64,000 nt of DNA, taken from positions 1 through 64,000 of the forward strand of contig CAXSFM010000014.1 in NCBI GenBank assembly GCA_964236735.1. The letters run 5' to 3'. Position numbers and translations under genes: made by a program. The first letter of the stretch is position 1. Every line of letters starts with the position of its first letter. Below the pieces are notes generated by a model. It was given only the letters and a program-made list of their open reading frames with translations. It had not been told where the DNA came from and ran no database searches. Shown here piece after piece: positions 14,685-25,000 of the stretch. The DNA is from JAIVJG01 sp964236735 (lineage in GTDB: Bacteria; Acidobacteriota; Blastocatellia; Pyrinomonadales; Pyrinomonadaceae).

Positions 14685-17228
14685 ATGTCCAAACATCAAT
14701 TCGTCCGCCGCACGCTTTTCTCATTCATCGTCACCATTGTTTGCTTCGGCTCGCTGGCGTCTGATGCGCGTGCCGTGTGGCGTGCGGCGGGCGATGTCAA
14801 AGCGGTCGCGCGGCAGGCGAACGGCGTCGTGCTGACGTTGACGAGCGGGGCGCGTGTCGCCGTCACCTTCGTCACGCCCGAAGTCGTGCGCGTGCGTCTC
14901 GCACCGAAGGGCGCGTTCGAGCGCGACTTCTCTTACGCCGTCGTGCCTTCGTCAACCACAAGCACGCCTGTCCCGCACGTCATCATCAGAGAATTCCACG
15001 CGCCAAAGTCCGGCTTCGAGGCGGGCAGCGATTCGTTGAATGTGATGATGCTCGGCGGCACGAGCGTCACGATTCGTCGTTACCCGTTTCTCGTCACCGT
15101 CCATGACAACGCAGGACGAGTCGTCGTGGAAGATGACCCTTCGCACGCCACTTCGCTCGATCTTGAGAGCGGCGCAATCGAGACCTCCAAGCGGCGCGTG
15201 GCGACGGAGACTTATTACGGCTTCGGCGAAAAGGCTCTGCCGCTTTCGCGCGACACGCAAGCCATGGTGATGTGGAACACGGACACCTACGGCTACCCGC
15301 GCGGCACAGACCCGATTTACCAAGCAATCGGTTTCTTCACCGCGCTCCATTTTGAAGCGGGCGTGGGACGCGCTTACGGACTCTTTCTCGACAACACGAC
15401 GCGCACCTATTTCGACATGGGCAAGACCGACCCCGCGCGCTACACGTTCGGCGTCGCGAGCGGCGAGTTGAACTATTACGTCTTCACGGGCGGCACGGAG
15501 CGCTCGCCGAAAAATGTGCTGCGCGACTACACAGAGTTGACGGGACGCACGCCCCTGCCGCCGCTCTGGGCGCTCGGCAATCAACAATCGCGCTGGTCTT
15601 ATTACCCGGAATCGCGCGTCCGCGAAATCGCGCGCCGCTTTCGCGAGACGCAGACGCCCGCCGATGTCATCTACCTCGACATTGATTACATGGACGGCTT
15701 CCGAATTTTTACGTGGAACAAGGAACGCTTCCCCGACCCGTCGAAGATGATCGCGGACTTGCGCGCAGAAGGTTTTCGCGTCGTCGTCATCGTTGATCCC
15801 GGCGTCAAGGTTGATGAGAACTACGATGCTTACCTTGCGGGACGCGCGGGCGATTTCTTCGTTAAGACCGGCGCAGGGAAAGAACTCCACGCGCGCGTCT
15901 GGCCGGGCGTCTGCGCCTTCCCCGATTTCACTTTACCCGCCGCGCGCGAATGGTTCGGCTCACTCTATCGAAAAAATCTGGACGAAGGCGTCGCCGGTTT
16001 CTGGAACGACATGAACGAGCCGGGCGTCTTTCTCTCGGATGAAACCGCGAAGCCGGACATTTTTAATCACCCGGACAAAACCTTCCCGCTCGACGCGCGG
16101 CACGCGGGCGACGGACAGGCGGGGACGCACGCGCGTTATCACAACGTCTATGGAATGCAGATGGCGCGCTCGACGTTCGAGGGCTTGCGGCGTCTGCGCC
16201 CAGACGCGCGACCGTTCGTCCTGACGCGCGCGGGCTACGCGGGCGTCCAGCGTTACTCGGCCATCTGGACGGGCGATAACGTCGCCGACTGGGATCACCT
16301 GCGGCTCTCGATTCCGATGCTGACGAACCTCGGCGTCTCCGGCGTCGCGCTCGTCGGCGCGGACGTGGGCGGCTTCTCCGGCAGTCCTTCGGCGGAACTC
16401 TACGCGCGCTGGTTGCAGGCCGCCGCGCTGACGCCGTTCCTGCGCTCGCACACCGAGTCTGGGTCGAAAGATCAGGAGCCGTTCGCCTACGGCGACGAAT
16501 ACACGCGCATCAACCGCCAGACGATTGAGTTGCGCTACAAGATGCTGCCTTATCTCTACACGCTCTTTCATGAACACACAGAGACCGGCGCGCCCGTCAT
16601 GCGCCCGCTCTGGTTCGAGTATCCGTCGGACACGCGCACATATTTGATGGACGACGAATATCTCGTCGGGCGCGATCTGCTCGTCGCGCCGGTCTTGCGC
16701 GAAGGCGCGTTGAAGCGTCACGTCTATTTCCCGAAGGGCGACGCATGGCTCGACTGGTGGACGGGACAAAGATACGAAGGTGGCGCGGACGCAGACGTTG
16801 ACGCGCCCATTGATCGCCTGCCGCTCTTCGCGCGCGCCGGCGCTGTCATCCCAACGCAGCCCGTCATCCAGCACACGGGCGAGATGGCAAACGTGCCGCT
16901 CACGGTGATGTTTGTTGTCGGCAACGGTGAGAGTCGTTTTTACGAAGATGCAGGCGACGCCTACGACTATCAGCGCGGCGCGTTTCGCACAATTTCCGTC
17001 ACGCAAACTCCGGGCAAGATAAATTTCAGCTACACGGGTTCATACATAAAAGGACAGCAACCATTCAACTTCGAGTTGCTCGGCATAGGCGCGCGCCCGC
17101 ATGAGATTCGCATTGACGGGCAGGTCGTCAAAGATGTCTTGTTCGATTTGCAACACAAGCGCGTGTCATTCACGATAGGCGCGCAGGATGAAACGATTCT
17201 CGTCAAAGAAATTCTCATCGTCCCTTGA
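14685..17228 (+). CDS. Glycoside hydrolase family 31, alpha-glucosidase/xylosidase type
   Basis: 847 residues, secreted: signal peptide up to ARA near residue 29. An N-terminal beta-sandwich is followed by the (beta/alpha)8 barrel. The catalytic nucleophile is Asp442 in FWNDMNEP and the acid/base is Asp531 in WTGDN, both canonical. DIDYMDGFRIFTW (near 335) is another barrel signature, and HTESGSKDQEPF marks the substrate loop. C-terminal beta domains and a DUF5110-like region close the protein. It releases alpha-linked glucose or xylose from the ends of oligosaccharides; which one cannot be told here. It stands alone, so no polysaccharide locus is implied. Confidence 0.92.
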   Translation: MSKHQFVRRTLFSFIVTIVCFGSLASDARAVWRAAGDVKAVARQANGVVLTLTSGARVAVTFVTPEVVRVRLAPKGAFERDFSYAVVPSSTTSTPVPHVIIREFHAPKSGFEAGSDSLNVMMLGGTSVTIRRYPFLVTVHDNAGRVVVEDDPSHATSLDLESGAIETSKRRVATETYYGFGEKALPLSRDTQAMVMWNTDTYGYPRGTDPIYQAIGFFTALHFEAGVGRAYGLFLDNTTRTYFDMGKTDPARYTFGVASGELNYYVFTGGTERSPKNVLRDYTELTGRTPLPPLWALGNQQSRWSYYPESRVREIARRFRETQTPADVIYLDIDYMDGFRIFTWNKERFPDPSKMIADLRAEGFRVVVIVDPGVKVDENYDAYLAGRAGDFFVKTGAGKELHARVWPGVCAFPDFTLPAAREWFGSLYRKNLDEGVAGFWNDMNEPGVFLSDETAKPDIFNHPDKTFPLDARHAGDGQAGTHARYHNVYGMQMARSTFEGLRRLRPDARPFVLTRAGYAGVQRYSAIWTGDNVADWDHLRLSIPMLTNLGVSGVALVGADVGGFSGSPSAELYARWLQAAALTPFLRSHTESGSKDQEPFAYGDEYTRINRQTIELRYKMLPYLYTLFHEHTETGAPVMRPLWFEYPSDTRTYLMDDEYLVGRDLLVAPVLREGALKRHVYFPKGDAWLDWWTGQRYEGGADADVDAPIDRLPLFARAGAVIPTQPVIQHTGEMANVPLTVMFVVGNGESRFYEDAGDAYDYQRGAFRTISVTQTPGKINFSYTGSYIKGQQPFNFELLGIGARPHEIRIDGQVVKDVLFDLQHKRVSFTIGAQDETILVKEILIVP

Positions 17229-17274
17229 TTGATGTGGATAAAATCGTCGTCGTTGCTGTTGACTTCATCACTCG

Positions 17275-17508
17275 TCAATGCAAGTCAACACAAATGAGCT
17301 TGCCAAACTTGTCCGCGTCAACGTATCCTTGCCTCACTCTCAAAGAGTAGGTGATAACATGTTTCACATGATGCAAATCATTCCCAACCGACTGGCCTAG
17401 AACAAGGCTCGTCCACCGCCGAAGGAACGCTTTCGTTCCATTCTTTCTTCTCCAATCTGGAAAGCGGCTATCCGACACTCCAACCGGGGTCTCGAAGGGT
17501 ATGTGCAT
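17275..17508 (-). CDS. Possible 77-residue antiparallel ORF
   Basis: The whole gap between the GH31 and the ABC genes is open on the minus strand from ATG 17508 to 17275 (MHIPFETPVGVSDSRFPDW to KFGKLICVDLH). The amino-acid mix is protein-like and less GC-rich than the surroundings. The start is two bases from the divergent ABC transporter start and overlaps its leader, so it may also be a gene remnant or chance. No family recognised. Confidence 0.3.
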   Translation of the reverse strand: MHIPFETPVGVSDSRFPDWRRKNGTKAFLRRWTSLVLGQSVGNDLHHVKHVITYSLRVRQGYVDADKFGKLICVDLH

Positions 17509-17510
17509 CA

Positions 17511-18416
17511 ATGTCGAATACTGGTATCCACGTCTCTCATCTTCAAAAATATTTCCGCAAGCGCAAAGGCTTCTTTGGCTCTCGCTCGACCGTCGTCCAC
17601 GCCTTAAAGGACGTTTCTTTCGAGGTCGCGGAGGGCGAGACTTACGGATTGCTCGGGCCGAACGGTTCGGGCAAGTCAACGCTCATCCGCGTGCTCTCGA
17701 CCTTGCTCACGCCCGACGGCGGAGAGGTGCATCTGCTCGGCCATCGCATTCCCGGCGAGGAACAAGAGGTGCGCCGCAAGATCGGTCGCGTCAGCGTGGA
17801 CGCCGCGTTTTATAAAAAACTTTCGGCGCGCGAGAACCTGCTCTATTCAGCCATGCTCTACGGGATGGACAAGAAATCTGCGGAGCGGCGCGCGCTCGAC
17901 ATTCTCAACGCGCTGGGGATGGAAGAAAAATTCACAGACCCGCTCGAAGAGTTGAGCCGCGGGATGCAGCAGAAGGTGGCGATCACGCGCGCGCTGTTGA
18001 TTAACCCGCCGCTTTTGTTGCTCGACGAGCCGACGACCGGCCTCGACCCGAAGAGCAAGCGCGACGTGCAGACCTTCCTCGAAAATCTGCGCGGCGAACA
18101 CGGCACGACGATTCTCTTAACCTCGCACGACATGGCCGAGACCGAGCGACTCTGTGCGCGCATCGGCTTCATCGCGCAGGGAAGTCTCATCGCCGAAGGC
18201 ACGGCGGACGAACTCAAGCGGCAGACGAACGCTGCTTCGTTGGAAGACGCCTTCATCGCGCTGACGGGCATCGCGCTCGACGAGAACGGCAAGAGCATCA
18301 GCACGAACGACAAGAGCGTGAGTGCGAACGGCAAGAGCGCGAGTGACCAGAGCGTTGCTGACGAAAGCGTAAGCGCGAACAGCGGCGGCGATGGCGCGCT
18401 CGTGGAGGAAAAGTGA
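17511..18416 (+). CDS. ABC transporter ATP-binding protein
   Basis: 301 residues. Walker A GPNGSGKST (49-57), signature LSRGMQQKVAITRA (near 146), Walker B LLLLDEPTTGLD (near 165) and the H-loop LLTSHDMAE are all present. It energises the ABC-2 permease encoded downstream; DrrA/CcmA-like exporters of this class move drugs, polysaccharide or lipids, and the cargo is unknown. The last 40 residues are low-complexity Ser/Asn/Lys repeats of the type NGKSxSxNDKSVSxN, a linker-like extension not found in the core domain. The ATG of the permease follows at the TGA (TGATG overlap), so translation is coupled. Confidence 0.92.
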   Translation: MSNTGIHVSHLQKYFRKRKGFFGSRSTVVHALKDVSFEVAEGETYGLLGPNGSGKSTLIRVLSTLLTPDGGEVHLLGHRIPGEEQEVRRKIGRVSVDAAFYKKLSARENLLYSAMLYGMDKKSAERRALDILNALGMEEKFTDPLEELSRGMQQKVAITRALLINPPLLLLDEPTTGLDPKSKRDVQTFLENLRGEHGTTILLTSHDMAETERLCARIGFIAQGSLIAEGTADELKRQTNAASLEDAFIALTGIALDENGKSISTNDKSVSANGKSASDQSVADESVSANSGGDGALVEEK

Positions 18417-19255
18417 TGAACCAGGTTTTAAGACAGACGGGAGCTTTCATTTTTCGCGACATGAATCTGACGCGCAGATACATGTCATGGGTGGTTGTCT
18501 TCACCTTCTACGCGATTATCAACACGGCGACGATTGCCCTGATCGGCGTCTCGCTCGGCGACCGCCGCCTGACGCTGATGCTTCTGCTCGGCGCGCTGCT
18601 GTGGAATTTTCTCTCGGTGCTTTTCAACGAGATCGCCAACTCGATTACATACGAGCGTTGGGAGGGGACGCTCGAATACACGTTCATGGCTCCGGTCTCG
18701 CGCCTCACGCATCTGGCGGGCGTGAGCATCTTCGTCGTCCTCTACAGCATTATCCGCACGGCGATCATCATCGCGGCATTGATGCTCTTGATTGATCTCG
18801 ATCTGTCGCGCGCCAACGTCCCCGGACTACTCATCGTGCTGGCGGTCAGCAGCGTCGCCTTCATCGGGTTGGGACTCATCGCGGCGGTGCTGCCCGTCAT
18901 CAGCCCTGAGCGCGGGGCAGAGGCGACGAACATTTTTCAAGGCATCCTGCTGCTCGTCTCCGGCGTGTACTATCCCGTCGAAGTTTTACCGCGCTGGCTG
19001 CAACCGCTCTCTTACATTTCGCCGGCGACCTACGCGCTCTCGGCTTGTCGCAAGCTGATGGGCATCGGGCCGGCGGTAGTTGGTAGCGCGAACGCGAACG
19101 ACTGGCAGAGGCCGGGCGCGTCGCTCTCGGACGTGATGCCGGAGTTGCTCGTGCTGGTTTTGATGGGAGCCGTGATGGTTCCGCTCGGCCTCTACATCTT
19201 CGGCCTCGTCGAAGCATGGGCGAAGCGGACGGGAAAGCTCAAGCGAACAGGCTAA
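18416..19255 (+). CDS. ABC-2 type transporter permease
   Basis: 279 residues with six hydrophobic helices in the ABC-2 arrangement. Start ATG 18416 overlaps the ATPase stop by one base, with GAGGAAAAG upstream. The EGTLEYTFMAPVSR segment after helix 2 and the FQGILLLVSGVYYPVEVLP re-entrant region near residue 180 are typical of this class. It pairs with the ATPase as a homo- or heterodimeric exporter in the inner membrane. Its stop codon TAA lies in a GGCAAAA repeat hairpin. Confidence 0.88.
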   Translation: MNQVLRQTGAFIFRDMNLTRRYMSWVVVFTFYAIINTATIALIGVSLGDRRLTLMLLLGALLWNFLSVLFNEIANSITYERWEGTLEYTFMAPVSRLTHLAGVSIFVVLYSIIRTAIIIAALMLLIDLDLSRANVPGLLIVLAVSSVAFIGLGLIAAVLPVISPERGAEATNIFQGILLLVSGVYYPVEVLPRWLQPLSYISPATYALSACRKLMGIGPAVVGSANANDWQRPGASLSDVMPELLVLVLMGAVMVPLGLYIFGLVEAWAKRTGKLKRTG

Positions 19256-19345
19256 AGGAAAGGCAAAAGGTAAAAGGCAAAAGTGAAGAAGGGCAGCACG
19301 CGGCTTGCTTTCACTTTTGCCTTTTGCCTTACTACGTTGCCTTAC
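19256..19345. repeat. AAAGGCA heptamer hairpin between convergent genes
   Basis: AAGGCAAAAGGTAAAAGGCA on the left and TTGCCTTTTGCCTTACTACG on the right are 7-bp unit repeats in inverted order, loop about 20 bases. The TAA stops of the permease (19253) and of bcp (19344-19342) sit at its two ends. A single arm of the same family is at 58316-58336. Confidence 0.75.
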
Positions 19346-19797
19346 TGGAATCCTTGCAGCACTTCGTCGGCGTGCTGCTCGACGTTGACTTTGTCGAAGA
19401 CCTTTTTGATTTTGCCGTCTTCGTCTATGAGGAAAGTTTTGCGCGCGACGCCCATGAAAGTTTTGTCGCCCCAACGCTGCTCGCCATAGACGCCGTAGGC
19501 ATCAGAGACTGAATGATCCGTGTCAGCGAGAAGGGTGAACGGCAAGTTAAACTTAGATGCGAACGCTTGATGCGAAGCCTCGTCGTCGAGCGAGACGCCG
19601 AGCACCTTGATGCCCTGTCGCTCGAACTCCGCATAGCCGTCGCGGATGGAGCAAGCTTCTTTCGTGCAGCCCGGCGTGTCGTCCTTCGGATAAAAATAAA
19701 GCACCACTTTTTGCCCGCGCAGAGCCGATAGTTTCACTTCCTCACCCTGCGCGTCGCGCGTCGTGAAATCGGGCGCGGTGTCGCCTTCTTTAATCAT
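19342..19797 (-). CDS. bcp: Peroxiredoxin Bcp/PrxQ
   Basis: 151 residues, the usual length. TPGCTKEACSIRD contains the peroxidatic Cys44 and the resolving Cys49, the PrxQ arrangement with a five-residue spacing. YFYPKDD precedes it. It reduces hydroperoxides with electrons from thioredoxin in the cytoplasm. The C-terminal RKTFLIDEDGKI and HADEVLQGF match the family. It converges on the ABC operon. Confidence 0.93.
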   Translation of the reverse strand: MIKEGDTAPDFTTRDAQGEEVKLSALRGQKVVLYFYPKDDTPGCTKEACSIRDGYAEFERQGIKVLGVSLDDEASHQAFASKFNLPFTLLADTDHSVSDAYGVYGEQRWGDKTFMGVARKTFLIDEDGKIKKVFDKVNVEQHADEVLQGFQ

Positions 19798-19920
19798 CGT
19801 TTCGCCTCCATGAAATTGTTAATGTCAAAAGTTAGACACATCTTACACCTTCCACGGGCTTGCGGCGGATTGGAAGATGGACATACACGGTGAGTGACGA
19901 CGGAAAGAATTGAGAACAGA

Positions 19921-19964
19921 CGGAGGTTGCGTCTCATGATGTCGCCTGTGAGACGCAACCTCCG
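19921..19964. repeat. Perfect 16-bp inverted repeat
   Basis: CGGAGGTTGCGTCTCA and TGAGACGCAACCTCCG are exact complements, separated by 12 bases. No T-run follows on either strand. It may end the transcript of the 20034 gene (on the minus strand it lies 70 bases past the stop) or be a repeat-element copy; only one copy is in the window. Confidence 0.7.
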
Positions 19965-20033
19965 CCCCTAATTGACTGAAGACAAGCGAACGACTTGGTA
20001 AAGTTGGCTTGTCCCTGCGTGTCCTTCGTGATC

Positions 20034-21107
20034 TCAGGTACACGTAACCGCGCAGCTATTAGAGGTCACACTGTTTAATGTGGCCGTCACGCTGCAAGTT
20101 CCCACGCCGACGAATGTCACAAGGCCAGACTGATTGACGATAGCAACGGCTGGATTGTCTGACGCCCATTGTGGGATGAATCCCCCTCCTGCATTCGGGA
20201 TTGAGATGCCTTGAGCATCCGTCGGCGTGGCGGACAACTGTTGCGTCGGCGCGGCTGCGGTGAGAGACACGGTCGCAGGCGAGACGATGATGGATGAAAA
20301 TCTGCCAGACAAGTTCTGCGAAGCGCCGTCGCCCGCTTCAGCGCTATCTTCGTCCTTCTTCCCCAGCGCGTTGTAGCGCCCTAAGATGTATCCTGATAAC
20401 CCGCCCAACAGCGCCGCCAACTCCTTATCCGCGAGGATGCTCGTGATCCCAAACAGAATAATCGCGATGACAATCGAGAAGAGCGTGAGAAATTGAAGCC
20501 CTGACTGGCCGGAGAAAATAGCCCTCCTGATATTGGCGTCTATATACGCCAGAACAAAGAAGCCGAATATCACCAGACCGATGAGCGCGGCAAAAAAGGC
20601 GCTCATCCAGAATTTGAAATTCTGTTCGGGCGAAAGGATTTTAGAAATTTCAGACTGTACGCAACGCAACTGCTCCTTCTTCCACGATTGCTCATTCTGC
20701 TGAGTCTGCAATTCTTTATTAAGAGACTCGACCGTATCGCCCGCAAGAAAGTTTTCAATAGATTCCTTCGTTTTATTCAGAGTACTCAGTTGTTGTTGAT
20801 CAACATCTGTGGTAGTCGGCTTTTTCATCAGGTTATCTACCTTCGCCTTCGTTTCTTGTAAATCCTTTTCAGCTTGGGTGGCCTGAGGAAGTTTGGTTTG
20901 AATGTCCTTGATTCGATTCTCTATGGTCGGGATTTCGTTCTGTAGTTGTCCCCTGACATCGGCAATCGTGACGAAATCTTTCAGGGGAGGTAAGTCTTTA
21001 CACGCATCGGACTGCGTCTGAGCAAGAGAGTTCTGATTGCCGAAGAGCAAAATGAAAAGGGTCAAGAAGCACATGATGCATCTGAATGGAAATCTTATTC
21101 TTGGCAT
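20034..21107 (-). CDS. Secreted coiled-coil, two-helix membrane protein with Ig-like (BIG2) C-terminal domain
   Basis: 357 residues from ATG 21107, with AAGGAG upstream; much longer readings exist but carry Arg-rich shadow sequence. Signal peptide MPRIRFPFRCIMCFLTLFIL, then a long helical region (residues 50-175) with coiled-coil heptads, then two transmembrane helices (about 188-215 and 230-250) and a C-terminal domain with SSIIVSPATVSLTAAAPTQQ and VGTCSVTATLN, a bacterial Ig-like group 2 fold. The combination places the coiled coil and the Ig domain on the outside. I know no named family with this order. Confidence 0.7.
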   Translation of the reverse strand: MPRIRFPFRCIMCFLTLFILLFGNQNSLAQTQSDACKDLPPLKDFVTIADVRGQLQNEIPTIENRIKDIQTKLPQATQAEKDLQETKAKVDNLMKKPTTTDVDQQQLSTLNKTKESIENFLAGDTVESLNKELQTQQNEQSWKKEQLRCVQSEISKILSPEQNFKFWMSAFFAALIGLVIFGFFVLAYIDANIRRAIFSGQSGLQFLTLFSIVIAIILFGITSILADKELAALLGGLSGYILGRYNALGKKDEDSAEAGDGASQNLSGRFSSIIVSPATVSLTAAAPTQQLSATPTDAQGISIPNAGGGFIPQWASDNPAVAIVNQSGLVTFVGVGTCSVTATLNSVTSNSCAVTCT

Positions 21108-21244
21108 GGGAGGTCTCCTTATTTTGAGGTCAGATTGGTAAGCAACGATAGTTAAAGCGAGGTGACGGATCAAGCGAGTTTGAGGCGCGCATTTTAGTCC
21201 CCGGCACTTTTTATGTCCATCTAAATTTGAGCCGACCCGCGAGA

Positions 21245-22039
21245 TCAGGATGTGTGTGTGTCTCCCGCGTAGCCACGAAAGTGTTCGGGGATGAAGTTGG
21301 TGATATGGTGCGTTGAGGTGTGCCCGTCGGGGAATGTTTGATAGAGGACGAGTTCGGGCAGTTGCAGGCAGGTCAGCGGCGAGGTCGGGCCGTAGCCTGT
21401 GTCTATGCCGATGGCGCTGTGCGCGATGTAGATGCCATGACGACCGAGGCGACCTAAGAGAGGTAAGAGCGGCGTCGGCGTGTGGCCGAAGACGCAGGGC
21501 TTGCCGTAGTAGTGCTTGTAAAAGTCGGGGTCGCGCGTCCAGAGCAAATGCTTGGCGTCGGTTTCGCACGGGTGCTTCTCGCCGTCGAGACCGGCGTGGA
21601 CGTAGAGCGCGTACTCGTCTTCGTGAAATAGTGGAAGCGTGCGGATGAAGTCGAGATGTTCGGCGGGCAGCGCGCTCGCAATCTCTCTGTGCGCGGCGAC
21701 GAAATTTTCGCGCAGGTAGTCGGTCAACTCGCGCCCCGTGTATTGCCCGAAGGTGACGGAACTGCCGACCGCCGGATGCAGCCAGAGCAGCGCGCCGTCG
21801 TCGAGAAAGTCGAGGAGCATCTGCTCGTGATTGCCGCGCAGGACGACGACGCTTCCGTCACGCGATTCGCGGCGGAGTTCGAGCACGTCGGAGATGACGC
21901 CGGGCACATCCTCGCCGCGATCAATGAGGTCGCCGAGGATGACGAGCGTGTCGCGCGCGGTGTCGCGCGGCAACATCGTGACGAGACGGCGGAGTTGCGT
22001 CCGTCGCCCGTGTACGTCGCCGATGATGTATGTGCTCAA
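21245..22039 (-). CDS. PPP-family Ser/Thr protein phosphatase (metallophosphoesterase)
   Basis: 264 residues. GDVHG (7-11), GDLIDRG (36-42) and RGNHE (68-72) are the three metal-binding signatures of the PPP superfamily that also includes ApaH and PrpA. HAGLDGEKHP and FGHTPTP give the later histidines. Length suits a single-domain bacterial protein phosphatase. The upstream kinase gene ends 24 bases earlier on the same strand, so the two are probably co-expressed; dephosphorylation of kinase targets is an inference from that. Confidence 0.88.
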   Translation of the reverse strand: MSTYIIGDVHGRRTQLRRLVTMLPRDTARDTLVILGDLIDRGEDVPGVISDVLELRRESRDGSVVVLRGNHEQMLLDFLDDGALLWLHPAVGSSVTFGQYTGRELTDYLRENFVAAHREIASALPAEHLDFIRTLPLFHEDEYALYVHAGLDGEKHPCETDAKHLLWTRDPDFYKHYYGKPCVFGHTPTPLLPLLGRLGRHGIYIAHSAIGIDTGYGPTSPLTCLQLPELVLYQTFPDGHTSTHHITNFIPEHFRGYAGDTHTS

Positions 22040-22063
22040 GGGTTCTCGTGTCCCCCGTTTCGA

Positions 22064-25000
22064 CTATGCCTCGCCGCTCGTGCCCGACTGCGACTCGGCG
22101 ATGCGTAACATCAATTCTTGGAAGCGCGGCTCCGCGCGGAATGATTCCCAGTTCGGGTCTGACTCGAACCACGCGCGATTCTCGTTGCCGAGTGCGACGG
22201 CGCGCTCCAACCATTCGAGAGCCTCCGCGCGTTCATCGAGCAGCGCGTAGGCGGTCGCCAGCCAGTACGCCACATCGTGATCTGCGGCGGCGGCCTCGCG
22301 CGCGTGCAAATTCAATTCAGCGCGCCCACCTGAAATGTCTCCACCCTTGATGAGAAACTGCGCGAGCAGGGGGCGGATGCCGTCCATGCGCGGATGGCGC
22401 TCTAAAACTTCGCGTAGAATTTTAACCGCGAGCGCGTGGTCGCCGTGCCGTCCATTGACGACGGCCTGAAAGGTTTTAATGAGCGGATGGTCAGGCTCAA
22501 GCTTCGCGCCTTCTGCGAGTTCGGCGAGCGCGTCGTCATAGCGTCCCTGATACATAAAGATGCGCGCGCGGTTGTAGCTGACGACGACGCGCTCCGCCGG
22601 ATTGATGCGAAGCATCCGTCCCAGAAATTCGAGCGCATCCTCGTAACGGCCTTCGAGCCGCGCCATCGTCGCGCCGACGAAATAGACGCCGACATCATTC
22701 GGAGCTTCGCGCAGCAGCAGTTCGAGCCACGCGCGCGCCTGCACTTTCTCGCCGCGCGAGAGATGGATGAAGACCATATTCAGCCGCGCTTCCAAAAGCA
22801 GCGGGTCGAGTTCGAGCGCGCGTTTGAAAGCCGTCTCGGCGCGCTCGTAATCTTCCGCGCTGCCGAGTCCCTTAATCACGCGGTTGGCGTAGGCGCTCCC
22901 CAAAGCGCAATGCGCGAGCGCGAAGTTGGGGTCGAGTTCGACGGCGCGGCGAAAGTGTTCGATGGCCGCGTCGGAATCCTCGCGCGCCAAAGTGTGATAG
23001 ATGAAACGCCCGTTGGCGTCGCGCCCGCGCAGGTATTCGTCATAAGCGGCGGAACTGGCGGTCGCGCGCGCGTTGTTGCCCGTCGGGTCAGTCGTGTCTA
23101 TCGAACTGGCTTCCTGCGTGACGTTGTGCGCGATTGACTCGCCTAATTCCGTCTCGATGCGGCGCATCAACTCGCGAAAGCGCGGATCGTCGCGCAACTC
23201 TTTCCAGTTCGGGTCTGACTCGAACCAGGTGCGATTCTCGTTACCGAGATTGATGGCGCGCTCAAGCCACGTAAACGCCTCGTCGCGCTCATCGAGCATG
23301 GCGTAGGTGGTGGCGAGCCAGTAGGCGATGTCGTGATCGGCGGAGGCCGCATCGCGGACGCGGTCGTTCAGTTCGGCGCGCGCGCCTGCCGTGTCGCCGC
23401 GTTTGATGAGCAGTTGCGCGAGCAGAGGGCGGACGCCGTCCATCGTCGGATGCTCGTCGAGCACTTCGCGCAAAATCGCCGACGCCTTTTCCACATCTCC
23501 CTGTCGCCCTGTGATGACGGCGCGGAAAGTTTTGATGAGCGGATGATCGGGTTCGATCTTCGCGCCCTTATCAAGCTCGGCGAGCGCGTCGTCGAAACGA
23601 TGCTGGTACATCAAGACGCGCGCGCGATTGTAGCTGGCGACGACGCGCGCCGCCGGGTCGAGCCGTGCGAGGCGGTCGAAGGCACGCAGGGCGCGTTCGT
23701 ATTCGCCGTCGAGACGATGCAGCGCGCCTTTGACGAAATAGACCGCCGCTTCGTTTGGCGCTTTGCGTTGCAACTCCGTCACCGCCGCGCGCGCCTTACG
23801 CTTCTCGCCGCGCGAGAGATAGATGAAAACCATCAGCATCCGCGACTCGACGATGTCGGGGTCGAGTTCGAGCGCGCGCGTGAAAGACTCTTCGGCCAGC
23901 GCGTAGTCGTCCACGCCGCCCAAGCCCTTGAGCACGCGATTGGCGAAGCACGCGCCGAGGCCGCTGTGCGCGAGCGCGAAGTTGTGGTCGAGTTGGATGG
24001 AACGCTGAAAGTGTTCGATGGCGAGGTCGCTGTCTTCGGGCGCGAGCGTGCGGAAGAGAAATTTTCCCAGATAGTCGCGCCCGCGCAAATATTCTTCGTA
24101 GGCTTGGGCGTCGCGCGTCGAACGCGCGGGGGGAGCCGGCTCAACCGCCCCGGCGGTCGTGGGCGTCTCCACGTCGAGACCTCTGGCGATGTGCTGCGCG
24201 ATCATGTCTTGCAGCGCGATGATGTCCTGCGCGGCGGCGTCTATGCGGTCGCTCCAGATGATGTCGCCCGTGCCCACATCAATCAATTGCGCGTTGACTC
24301 TCAAGTGATCGCCCGCGCGCAGGAAACTGGCCGAGAGCACCGCGCTGACCTTCAGTTCGCGCCCGACCTCGCGCGGGTCAACCTGCTGTCCCTGATATTT
24401 GACGATGAGCGAAGAGGGGCGCACGACGAGCGAGCGCACGCGCGCCAACTCTGTAATCACGGCGTCGGCGAGCGAAAATTCGTAGAAGCTGACCTGCGGG
24501 TCGTTGCTCAGATTATTGAAGGGCAGGATGGCGATGGACTTCTGCGGTTCGACAACGCTCGTGTGCGACGTATCGTGTAGCGCGCGCGCGGCGTTTGTGG
24601 CGGCGTCATCCTGTGCGCCTGTCGAAGATGTTGACGAAGCGTTGGACGAAGCGGGCGCGCTCGTCGTCGCGGCGACATTGCGTGCGGGCGCAGAGGTTGA
24701 TGTTGAGGGTGCGCGCTTCTTCGTCGCGGGCGGGAGCGATGTCGGTTGCGCTTCGGAGCCTGCGACGCTGCGCCACCAGCGGCGAAACGTGCGCCCGAAG
24801 CCGCGCGTGTTGCTGCCGGCGTGTCGCGGCGTCGTGAGCGGCACGAGTTCGCCGGGCAGACTCGTGTTGATGCTCTCTTCCAAATCGCTCGACGTAGCCG
24901 CGACTTCACGCATCGCCGCGCGCACGTCGTCGCGCAGTTCAGACATTTTCTGGTAACGCGCCTTCGGGTCTTTGGCGAGCGCGTGGTTAACGATTTCCTG

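Noticed and set aside
15960..17006. A 348-codon minus-strand frame across the GH31 gene
   Set aside because: Arg/Val/Ala-rich shadow; the plus strand has both catalytic Asp residues.
21108..21569. An upstream extension of the 20034 coiled-coil gene
   Set aside because: Arg/His-rich shadow sequence antisense to the end of the phosphatase; a signal peptide with AAGGAG starts at 21107.
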